Below are positions 7,785 to 14,677 of a stretch of 50,891 nt of DNA, piece by piece. The notes beneath the pieces are model-generated. The model was given only the letters and a program-made list of their open reading frames with translations, was not told where the DNA came from and did not search any database. The DNA lies in NCBI GenBank assembly GCA_009886115.1, contig VFJJ01000187.1, forward strand, positions 1 to 50,891, read 5' to 3'. Position 1 is the first letter of the stretch, and each line of letters opens with the position of its first letter. Made by a program: the position numbers and the translations under genes. The DNA comes from Actinomycetota bacterium (GTDB lineage Bacteria; Actinomycetota; Acidimicrobiia; IMCC26256; VFJJ01).

Positions 7785-9434
7785 TCAGCCGGCGCCGGGA
7801 GCTCCCCGTTCGGAACGGGGGTTGCCGGCCCGGTCCGTCGACACGTCGACGGCGGTGATGCCGGAGGGCACCGGGATCGGCGTTTCGTCCCAGACCAGAT
7901 CGGGGACGGGAACCGCAGCCGGGAGAGCTGTTCGCGACTCGGCGCTGAGCGAGTAGTCGCCATGTGCAGGGTCACGGAGGACGGGCTCAACGGTGTTGAC
8001 GGCGTTACCCGAGCGAATCCCGGTCTCGCTGCACGTCGAGCTCGACTCGGGACACCCGTCCCCGGTTCCGAGCACGTGATCGACGGGCCCGTTCCAGAGC
8101 ACGTTGCCTTCGATGCGGAGGTCGTCGTCGGCCAATGAGGGCGACGGGACGCCGCTCGACGATGGCGGCTCGAGCGGCCCGTCGACCTGGAGATGCTGCC
8201 ATTGCGACTGCGCCCCCGCGGGGTTCACGATCACGTTGTTGACGAAGTACACGTGGCGGTTCGGGATCAGAGCCTCCTCGCCGGCAGTCGAGCCCCAGCC
8301 GCCCGCGTCGTGATGTGCAGCGCAGACGTCGAGCGTGCCATCGCAGCCTCGCCGGCCGTGCACGAACTCCACCACGTGGCTGCGCGTACCGACCGAGTAC
8401 AGGGTGTTGTAGGCCAGCACGACGTTGAAGCCGCCGGCGACACCGAGACCCGCACCCTCGGTGTCGTGCACGACGTTGTTCACGATGGCGATCCCGTATG
8501 CCTCGTAGTTCAGCCACGGCGCGGTCATGAACTCGAAGCCGGTTCCTTGGCCGGCAGAGATCCCACCGGTCCCACAATCGAAGACCTCGTTGCCGGAGAA
8601 GGTCAGGTACGCGCTTCCCCCCTTGGCGTAGAGGCACCAGTCCTGTGCGTCGTGGATCCGGCTGCCCTTGACGTGGCCGTACTGCACGGCGACGAAATCG
8701 ATCGCGTTGTCCTGGGCTCCGTGGATGTCGGAGGACTCGATGTAGATGTGCTGCGACTGGTTGATCTTCACGGTCTCGTGGGCCTCGGAGCCACCCGAGA
8801 GCTCGACGTCACGGAGGAGGATGTGGTCGCACTGCTCGCAGTGGAACGTGTCGCCCTCACGGATGATGTCGACACCGAGGAGCGCGAAGTGACTCACGCC
8901 GAACATGTTGATGTCGGCCTCGAACACCGCCGTGTGGAGACCGTCGGCCGCCTCGATGATGATCGGCGCTTCGGCTGTGCCGTGACGGTCTTCCCAGTAG
9001 GTGACCGAGCCCTCGACGGGGTAGGAGCCGGCGACGAGCCGAAGGCGGTAACCAGTTTCGAGCTCGACGCCCGACGGGACCAGGCGCCAGGCCGCGTCGA
9101 TGGTTTGGAGCGCGCTCGACCGCTCGCGGCCGTCGTTGGCGTCGTCACCGTTGTCGGGATCGACCCAGATGTCGAGGCCGCTGAACTCGCCGAGCTCGTA
9201 GGCCCCGCTGACCTGTCCCGGCTCCACTGATCCCGCTCCCGACTGGTTCGGCGCTCCGGCCGCTCCATCGTCGGCCCCGGAGTCGTCGACACCCGCCTCA
9301 GTGCTGGAATCCGAACGGTCTGTCGTCGCTTCGACGTCAGACCCTTCGGCCGCCGTCGAGGAGCTCTCGTTCCCACAGGCCGAGATCAACAGCGCGCCGA
9401 CCGCTATCGCCGCCCACACCTTCGAGATACGCAT
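7785..9434 (-). CDS. secreted lipoprotein with right-handed parallel beta-helix
   Basis: A 549-residue lipoprotein: signal peptide at residues 1-19 with lipobox LLISAC (Cys20), a Ser/Thr/Asp/Glu-rich linker to about residue 80, then a pectate-lyase-like beta-helix. Supporting signs are the entry motif DIWVDPDNGDDANDG and repeated strand-turn units such as SQHIYIESSDIHGAQDNAID, SAYLTFSGNEVFDCGTGGI and AIVNNVVHDTEGAGLGV. The NGDDANDG opening is typical of surface polysaccharide-binding or -cleaving beta-helix proteins; no catalytic site is evident. Cysteine pairs (CEQC, GRRGCDGTLDVC) fit an exported protein. The ATG at 9434 has GGGAG 5 nt upstream, so I prefer it to the ATG at 9455. Confidence 0.8.
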   Translation of the reverse strand: MRISKVWAAIAVGALLISACGNESSSTAAEGSDVEATTDRSDSSTEAGVDDSGADDGAAGAPNQSGAGSVEPGQVSGAYELGEFSGLDIWVDPDNGDDANDGRERSSALQTIDAAWRLVPSGVELETGYRLRLVAGSYPVEGSVTYWEDRHGTAEAPIIIEAADGLHTAVFEADINMFGVSHFALLGVDIIREGDTFHCEQCDHILLRDVELSGGSEAHETVKINQSQHIYIESSDIHGAQDNAIDFVAVQYGHVKGSRIHDAQDWCLYAKGGSAYLTFSGNEVFDCGTGGISAGQGTGFEFMTAPWLNYEAYGIAIVNNVVHDTEGAGLGVAGGFNVVLAYNTLYSVGTRSHVVEFVHGRRGCDGTLDVCAAHHDAGGWGSTAGEEALIPNRHVYFVNNVIVNPAGAQSQWQHLQVDGPLEPPSSSGVPSPSLADDDLRIEGNVLWNGPVDHVLGTGDGCPESSSTCSETGIRSGNAVNTVEPVLRDPAHGDYSLSAESRTALPAAVPVPDLVWDETPIPVPSGITAVDVSTDRAGNPRSERGAPGAG

Positions 9435-9530
9435 TCGTGCTCCCACTCGCCACACCGAGCACTCGGGTCATCGTTCGATGTCGGCGCCAGGCCCAGATAG
9501 GTAAGTGAGGTCGCGTCTGGAACCCGTCCC

Positions 9531-9536
9531 TATCCT
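9531..9536 (+). promoter_or_regulatory. -10 box for leaderless agmatinase-like gene
   Basis: TATCCT ends 6 nt before the ATG at 9543, and there is no Shine-Dalgarno sequence. The spacing puts the predicted transcript start at or next to the A of the start codon. Confidence 0.5.
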
Positions 9537-9542
9537 GGGCTC

Positions 9543-10571
9543 ATGACGGAGACCGTCCCGCCCCATCGTCCTATCGACCCAGCGGAGGCCGAGCAGCGCG
9601 CCACGTTCGCTGTGCGCACCTTCGCCCAGCGCCCGATGGTCGCCGATCTCGAGGCGCTCCGACGCTGGCAACCCGACGTGGCCATCATCGGCGCGCCGTA
9701 CGACCTGGCCGTCACGAACCGGCCCGGCGCCCGCTTCGGGCCGAGCGGGGTGCGCAACCAGTCGTACTTCAGCGGCACCTACCACCTCTCGTGGGGCATC
9801 GACGTGTTCGAGTGGCTCGAGGTCGTCGACGGGGGCGACGTGTGGATACCCCACGGCCAGCCCGAGCGGGCCCACGCCAACATCCGCCAACGCGTGCGTG
9901 AGATCGCCGGGCTGGGCATCGTCCCGATCATCGTGGGCGGCGACCACTCGATCGCCTGGCCCAACGGGACGGGCGTCGCCGACGTGCACGGGTACGGCCG
10001 GATCGGCATGGTGCACTTCGACGCCCACGCCGACACGGCCGACACCATCGAGGGCAACCTGGCGTCGCACGGTACGCCGATGCGCCGGCTCATCGAGTCG
10101 GGCGCCGTCCCTCCGCGGAACTTCGTGCAGATCGGGCTGCGCTCGCACTGGCCCGAGGCCGACACGTGGGACTGGATGCACGAGCAGGGTCTCCGCTGGT
10201 TCCTCATGGACGCGGTCGTCGAACGTGGACTCCCGGCGATCGTCGAGGAGGCCATCGCCATCGCCACCGACGGCTGCGACCTCGTGTACCTCTCGATCGA
10301 CATCGACTCCCTCGACCCGGCCTTCGCCCCGGGAACCGGCACTCCCGAGGTGGGCGGGCTCACGACGGCAGAGCTGTTGCGGGCCGTCCGCCGGGTCGTG
10401 AGCGCCACGAACGTCGTGTGCATGGACATCTGCGAGGTCTCGCCGCCGTACGACCACGCCGACCTCACCGTCAACGCCGCCCATCACCTCATCATGGAGG
10501 CGTTGGCAGCCATGGCGGCCAAGAAGCGGACCGCCGCGGGCGTCTCGCCGGGCCCGCCCCAGCACGCCTGA
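9543..10571 (+). CDS. agmatinase/arginase-family ureohydrolase
   Basis: A 342-residue ureohydrolase. The binuclear manganese ligands are all present: GGDHS near residue 132, DAHAD near 160 and SIDIDSLDP near 252. The family hydrolyses guanidino compounds (agmatine, guanidinobutyrate, arginine) to urea plus an amine. The spacing of these motifs and the GTGTPEVGGL segment fit the agmatinase/guanidinobutyrase branch better than arginase, but the true substrate is open. The start is read from a -10-like TATCCT 6 nt upstream rather than a ribosome site. It diverges from the beta-helix lipoprotein gene across about 110 bp. Confidence 0.88.
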   Translation: MTETVPPHRPIDPAEAEQRATFAVRTFAQRPMVADLEALRRWQPDVAIIGAPYDLAVTNRPGARFGPSGVRNQSYFSGTYHLSWGIDVFEWLEVVDGGDVWIPHGQPERAHANIRQRVREIAGLGIVPIIVGGDHSIAWPNGTGVADVHGYGRIGMVHFDAHADTADTIEGNLASHGTPMRRLIESGAVPPRNFVQIGLRSHWPEADTWDWMHEQGLRWFLMDAVVERGLPAIVEEAIAIATDGCDLVYLSIDIDSLDPAFAPGTGTPEVGGLTTAELLRAVRRVVSATNVVCMDICEVSPPYDHADLTVNAAHHLIMEALAAMAAKKRTAAGVSPGPPQHA

Positions 10572-10790
10572 ATCGGCGCGCGGGCCCGCGCGACCGCCAA
10601 CGGCTGCTCGTCGCATGCTCACGCAAACCCTGTGACCACAGGCACGACGAATGCGAGGCGACAGTGGCGAGCCCGGAGGGAGGCCGCAGGCACGATTTCA
10701 GGTACAATCAGCTGACTGAATGCCGGGGACGAGTCCCGGGCGCCAGGCCACGGAGTCCGACGACACGAGAGTCACCCAGGAGGATCGGCC
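10572..10790 (+). promoter_or_regulatory. 219-bp leader/promoter region of amidohydrolase gene
   Basis: No gene is seen here. A 16-bp perfect GC palindrome lies at 10577-10592 just after the ureohydrolase stop and could act as a weak terminator. At 10703-10708 there is a TACAAT -10-like hexamer that runs into AATCAGCTGACT (10706-10717), a motif shared with two other upstream regions in this block. A further leader of about 80 nt follows before the TTG start. Confidence 0.45.
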
Positions 10791-11978
10791 TTGAGGCTCG
10801 ACTACGCCATCACCGACTGCGATACGCATTGCTACGAACCACGCGATGCCTTCACGAGGTATCTCCCATCGGCATACCTCGACCGCACTGTGACCACCTT
10901 TGTCGACGCGAGCGGGTTCGAGCGGATCTTGACGGGCAGCCGGGTCGCCACGTTCGTCTCGGAGGCCGGCCTGGGCTTCGACCAGGCCTATCGCCCGGGC
11001 ACGTTGAAGGAGATGCTCAGGCAGATGGGCTCGGGCAATCCCGAGGAGGCCTACCAGCCCGAACCCATGCGCCCGGAGTACCTGCGACGCGAGCCGCGGG
11101 AGGCTCTGCTGCGCCAGCAGGGCGTCGACCGGTGCGTGCTCTACCCGGCCAGCATGGCGCTGTCGGCCGAGCACTACCTCGACGACACCGACGCGCTCTA
11201 CGTGAACCTCCAGTCGTTCAACCGCTGGTACAACGAGGAGTGGGGCTTCAACCGTGACGGCCTCATCTACGCGACGGCGGTGCTCTCGTTGCGCGACCTC
11301 GATCGCGGTGTCGCGCTGGCCGACGAGATCATCGCCGCGGGCGCCCAGTTCGTGCTGCTCCCCACCGGCCCGGCCTACGGGCGCTCACCGGGAGACCCCT
11401 ATTTCGACCCGATCTGGTCGCGGTTGAACGAGGCCGGCGTCACCATTGCCTTTCACATCATGCCCTTCTGGTACTTCGATGCGTTGTCGCCGGCATGGGG
11501 ACACGCCAACGACCCGGCGTCGTGGCACATGGCGGCGTGGCAGTGGATGAACGTGTATGGCGAACGTCCGATCATGGACACCATCTCGGCCCTGATCTTC
11601 GACAACCTCTTCAATCGCTTCCCCAACCTCAACTGCCTCGTCTCCGAGCACGGCGCCAGCTGGATCCCCCACATGCTCGAGCTCATGGACAAGAGCCGAG
11701 GCATGGGGCGCAACGGGCCCTGGATCGGCGGGAAGCTCACCGAACGTCCGAGCGCGATCTTCAAGGAGCGCGTGCGGGTCACGCCCTATCCCGAGGACGA
11801 CGTGGCGGCGCTCATCGACCGGCTGGGCGGCGATTCGTCGTGCCTCGTGCTGGGCTCCGACTTCCCGCACGCCGAAGGAGTGGCCGAGCCGGCCGACTTC
11901 ATCGACGGTCTCCGGTCGCTCGACGACGTCACGACCCGGGGCATCGTCTCCACCAACGCCGCCAAGCTGTTCGAGTAG
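10791..11978 (+). CDS. amidohydrolase-2 (ACMSD-like) metal-dependent hydrolase/decarboxylase
   Basis: A 395-residue TIM-barrel protein of the amidohydrolase-2 group. It has the N-terminal metal motif DCDTHCYEP (DxH variant), a mid-protein IAFHIMPFW, NCLVSEHGASWIPHML, and the closing LGSDFPHAEG aspartate motif. Relatives include ACMSD, gamma-resorcylate decarboxylase and many uncharacterised hydrolases of aromatic or cyclic intermediates. The TTG start at 10791 gives MRLDYAITDCDTH, and AGGAGGATCGGCC precedes it, a good ribosome site. A second paralogue at 13444 and CoA-transferases downstream suggest one catabolic gene block. Confidence 0.85.
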   Translation: MRLDYAITDCDTHCYEPRDAFTRYLPSAYLDRTVTTFVDASGFERILTGSRVATFVSEAGLGFDQAYRPGTLKEMLRQMGSGNPEEAYQPEPMRPEYLRREPREALLRQQGVDRCVLYPASMALSAEHYLDDTDALYVNLQSFNRWYNEEWGFNRDGLIYATAVLSLRDLDRGVALADEIIAAGAQFVLLPTGPAYGRSPGDPYFDPIWSRLNEAGVTIAFHIMPFWYFDALSPAWGHANDPASWHMAAWQWMNVYGERPIMDTISALIFDNLFNRFPNLNCLVSEHGASWIPHMLELMDKSRGMGRNGPWIGGKLTERPSAIFKERVRVTPYPEDDVAALIDRLGGDSSCLVLGSDFPHAEGVAEPADFIDGLRSLDDVTTRGIVSTNAAKLFE

Positions 11979-11995
11979 CCGAGGTTCGACGGGCA

Positions 11996-12021
11996 CGTGT
12001 CGCCCACCGGCGAGCGACACG
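11996..12021 (+). terminator. hairpin after amidohydrolase gene
   Basis: An 8-bp perfect inverted repeat (11996-12003 with 12014-12021, 10-base loop) begins 17 nt after the amidohydrolase stop. There is no T-run. It also lies beyond the end of the convergent small gene at 12056. Confidence 0.55.
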
Positions 12022-12055
12022 GCCAGCGAGCGGGCGGCGTCTGGCGGACGAGCGG

Positions 12056-12364
12056 TCAACCGGTTCGCCGCCGGAGCCGGTGGAAGCCCACCGCGATCAC
12101 GCCGTCGTCGTGGCCGTGGTCGACCAGCTCGGTGCGCACGAGCAGGGTGTCGCCGTCGCAAGCGCCGTCGACGGCCAGCGCGCCCGGGTCGTGAGCGTTG
12201 CCCGGGCCGAGAGGGTCGCCAGTTTCGGCGATGCTCGACGACGCCAGGTCGAGCGCGGTCGCTTCCAGCGTGACCAGGATGGGGCCGTGGTGCAGCGTGT
12301 CGATACCGATACGTGACGAGAGACCGGCGATCTCGTAGCCCGCGGCGACCCCTGACGTGGTCAT
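12056..12364 (-). CDS. small protein, unknown function
   Basis: A 102-residue frame starting MTTSGVAAGYEIAG with GC-rich third codon positions throughout, so I treat it as coding. The middle (GALAVDGACDGDTLLVRTEL) faintly resembles the GPIAVEGAEPGD-type segment of acetamidase/formamidase N-termini, but it is far too short for that enzyme (about 300 residues or more). It could be a remnant or an unrelated small beta protein. There is no strong ribosome site; in-frame upstream codons exist to 12442 but look non-coding. It is convergent with the first amidohydrolase and shares the strand of the GntR gene. Confidence 0.4.
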   Translation of the reverse strand: MTTSGVAAGYEIAGLSSRIGIDTLHHGPILVTLEATALDLASSSIAETGDPLGPGNAHDPGALAVDGACDGDTLLVRTELVDHGHDDGVIAVGFHRLRRRTG

Positions 12365-12518
12365 GACCTGGTCGTGACGAGCGCGGCGACGAGCGCGGTA
12401 CGTCCGTGAAGGGTCAGGCCCGTCATCTCGGTCGACAACCACATCGGGTCATCTCGACCGGGGCCTGTAACTGTCCGACACAATCATCCCAGCAGATCAA
12501 CTGATCCCGATCAGATGC

Positions 12519-13250
12519 TCAGCTGAATGCGTCGACGATCGTGCCGCCCGTCTCCCCGAGGATGTTGCCGGCGGCCCGGAGGTGGGCGAGCCACAACGCT
12601 TCGGCGTCGTCGGCGGCGCCGACGCGGATCAGCTCGACGAGCTTGCGTCGGGTGCGTTCGGCCTTGCGGGCCAGGCGTTCGTCGCCCGGGTGGGGGACGC
12701 GTGTGTAGGCCCGGGTGACGGCCCGGGTGATGTGCTCGAGCATCGCCGTCAACAGGATCAGCGCTTCGTTCTCGGTGAGCTGCACGAGCAGAGCGTTGAA
12801 CTCGCCGAACCGCTCGGGCTCGGCGACGGTGTCGTAGCTGTCGAGCCAGGTCCCGAGCTTGTCGGCGCTGGCGATCCGGTCCCGCCGACTGGCCACCCAC
12901 CGGGCCGCGGGGGCCTCGACGATGGCACGCACCTCGACGACGTCGGCGATCGTGCAGCCCCGGTGCTGGAGCACGAGCGAGGCGTACCGGGCCGCGGCTT
13001 CGTGTGACGGGACCTGTACGCGCGCTCCACCCCGAGCGCCGCGCCGAACCGTGATCAGCCCCTCGGACTCGAGGATCCGGAAGGCCTCGCGCAGGGTCGG
13101 CCGGGAGATGGAGAACTCCGCCATCAGCGTCGTCTCGGGAGGAAGCGCGGCGCCCTCGCCCAGGTCGCCATGAACGATCTGGCGGCGGATCTGCTGCGCG
13201 ACGAGCTCAGCCGCTTTGGGCACTCGCACTTCGACCCGCTCGAGGCTCAT
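12519..13250 (-). CDS. FadR-subfamily GntR transcriptional regulator
   Basis: A 243-residue regulator. The N-terminal winged helix (residues about 12-78) shows QIRRQIVHGDLGEGAALPPE, FSISRPTLREAFRILESEGL and ITVRRGARGGARV, the standard GntR recognition pattern. The rest is an all-helical FCD-type effector domain (VVEVRAIVEAPAARWVA; AHLRAAGNILGE) that binds small organic acids in known members. It is divergent from the second amidohydrolase gene across 193 bp, so it probably controls that gene and perhaps the CoA-transferase genes, responding to a pathway intermediate (inference). Just after its stop there is a CTGATC/GATCAG inverted repeat at 12501-12514. Confidence 0.88.
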   Translation of the reverse strand: MSLERVEVRVPKAAELVAQQIRRQIVHGDLGEGAALPPETTLMAEFSISRPTLREAFRILESEGLITVRRGARGGARVQVPSHEAAARYASLVLQHRGCTIADVVEVRAIVEAPAARWVASRRDRIASADKLGTWLDSYDTVAEPERFGEFNALLVQLTENEALILLTAMLEHITRAVTRAYTRVPHPGDERLARKAERTRRKLVELIRVGAADDAEALWLAHLRAAGNILGETGGTIVDAFS

Positions 13251-13443
13251 CGGTCGGCCTGTCGTTCACCTGAGGTACGTGGCACGTATGAATCAGTGCA
13301 ACGAACTTACCTTGTCGCTACTCCAGTCAGGGATGATGGTCAGGCCCCGACACCTCGGCAGGCCCCTCGTGCTGCCGCTCGATCAATCAGCTAACCTTGT
13401 CAGCGGATTATTGCCTGCGAACGAGGTAGGGAGAGGGGCCGGG
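13251..13443. promoter_or_regulatory. divergent regulatory region, GntR/amidohydrolase
   Basis: This 193-bp region separates two divergent genes. It contains two direct copies of a CTWACCTTGTC sequence (13307-13317 and 13391-13401), and the second overlaps CAATCAGCTAAC (13384-13395), which is shared with other units of the block. A possible minus-strand promoter for the GntR gene is TTGCAC followed 18 nt later by TACCTC (about 13269-13303). These are candidate operators for the GntR protein. Confidence 0.45.
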
Positions 13444-14598
13444 ATGTTCAAGCTCTTCAGCGTCGACGACCACATCGTCGAGCCGGCCGATGTATGGAGC
13501 AGTCGGGTTCCCGCAGCGATGCGCGATCGGGCCCCCCACGTCGTGGAGGCCGACGGCCGCGAGATGTGGGTCTGGGAGGGCGGCCGGGAGCTCACGATGG
13601 GCCTCAACGCGGTGGCGGGTACGCCGATCGAGACCTGGGGGGTCGAGCCCGTGCGCTTCTCCGACATGATCCCCGGGTGCTACGACCCCACGGCCCGGGC
13701 TCAGGACTTCCTGTCGAACGGGATCTTCGCCAGCGTCGCCTTCCCGACGCTGCCCGGGTTCGCCGGCCGGAAGTTCATGACGTTCGGGGACAAGGATCTC
13801 GCCCTGGCCTGCGTGCAAGCCTGGAACGACTTCCTGATCGACGAGTGGTGCGCAGCCGCTCCCGAGATGTTCGTCCCCATGGTGATCGCCCCGGTGTGGG
13901 ACGTCGACCTCGCGGTGACCGAGACGTTGCGCTGCCTCGCCAAGGGGGCCAAGGCGTTGTGCTGGCTGGAAGACCCGGCCAACATCGGGCTCCCCGGATA
14001 TCACGGGCCGTACTGGGAACCGCTGTTCGCGCTGTGCGAGGAGGCCGGCCTGCCCATCTGCATGCACATCGGCGGCGCGCTGCCGACGGTGTCGTTGGAG
14101 GGCACGGTTCCGATGGTCGAGATCGCCGCAGCGTTCGCGCACGCCGCCCGGTCGTCGGTGAACATGATGGTGAGCCCCATCCCCCGCAAGTACCCGGGGC
14201 TCAAGCTCGTCTGGTCAGAAGGTGGTATCGGCTGGATCACCGCCGCGCTCGAGCGGGCCGATCGGCAGTGGCTGCGCCACCAGCACTGGACCAAGGTTCC
14301 CCAGGCCGAGGTGCTGCCATCCGAGGTTGCCCGGCGGAACATGTGGTTCTGCATGATCGAGGAACCGATCGGTCTGAGCTACCGCCACGACTTCGAGGTG
14401 GGGCACATCCTGTTCGAGTCTGACTACCCGCACGCCGACAAGCCGTTCCCGAACACGCAGGCCGCGTGCGCGACGCTGTTCGACGGTGTGCCGCAGGCCG
14501 AGGTCGACCTGATCACCCACGGCAATGCCGAGACGCTGTTCAACTTCGCGTTGTCGCCGCGGCTGATTGCCGAGCACACCGCTGCTCTCACCCCATGA
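13444..14598 (+). CDS. second amidohydrolase-2 (ACMSD-like) protein
   Basis: A 384-residue TIM-barrel hydrolase starting MFKLFSVDDHIVEP, where DDH is the N-terminal metal motif. Other family signs are LPICMHIGGALP, LKLVWSEGGIGWI and HILFESDYPHADKPFP, which carry the remaining metal/catalytic His and Asp. It resembles amidohydrolases near CoA-transferase and acyl-CoA genes in actinobacterial degradation clusters. The ATG at 13444 is chosen over an earlier in-frame GTG because it begins the family-like sequence and follows the purine-rich GGGAGAGGGG. It is divergent from the GntR gene and probably co-transcribed with the two CoA-transferase genes that follow. Confidence 0.87.
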   Translation: MFKLFSVDDHIVEPADVWSSRVPAAMRDRAPHVVEADGREMWVWEGGRELTMGLNAVAGTPIETWGVEPVRFSDMIPGCYDPTARAQDFLSNGIFASVAFPTLPGFAGRKFMTFGDKDLALACVQAWNDFLIDEWCAAAPEMFVPMVIAPVWDVDLAVTETLRCLAKGAKALCWLEDPANIGLPGYHGPYWEPLFALCEEAGLPICMHIGGALPTVSLEGTVPMVEIAAAFAHAARSSVNMMVSPIPRKYPGLKLVWSEGGIGWITAALERADRQWLRHQHWTKVPQAEVLPSEVARRNMWFCMIEEPIGLSYRHDFEVGHILFESDYPHADKPFPNTQAACATLFDGVPQAEVDLITHGNAETLFNFALSPRLIAEHTAALTP

Positions 14599-14677
14599 CC
14601 GGACTCATCGGCGGACCAGGCACGCCCGAGACCGGACGGGCAAGTGACTTCGCTCACCGCACGACCGGGCTGACCCG

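Noticed and set aside
10577-10592. Perfect 16-bp GC palindrome as a strong terminator
   Set aside because: No room for a loop without opening the centre; only about 6 bp of stem, so kept only as a weak possibility.
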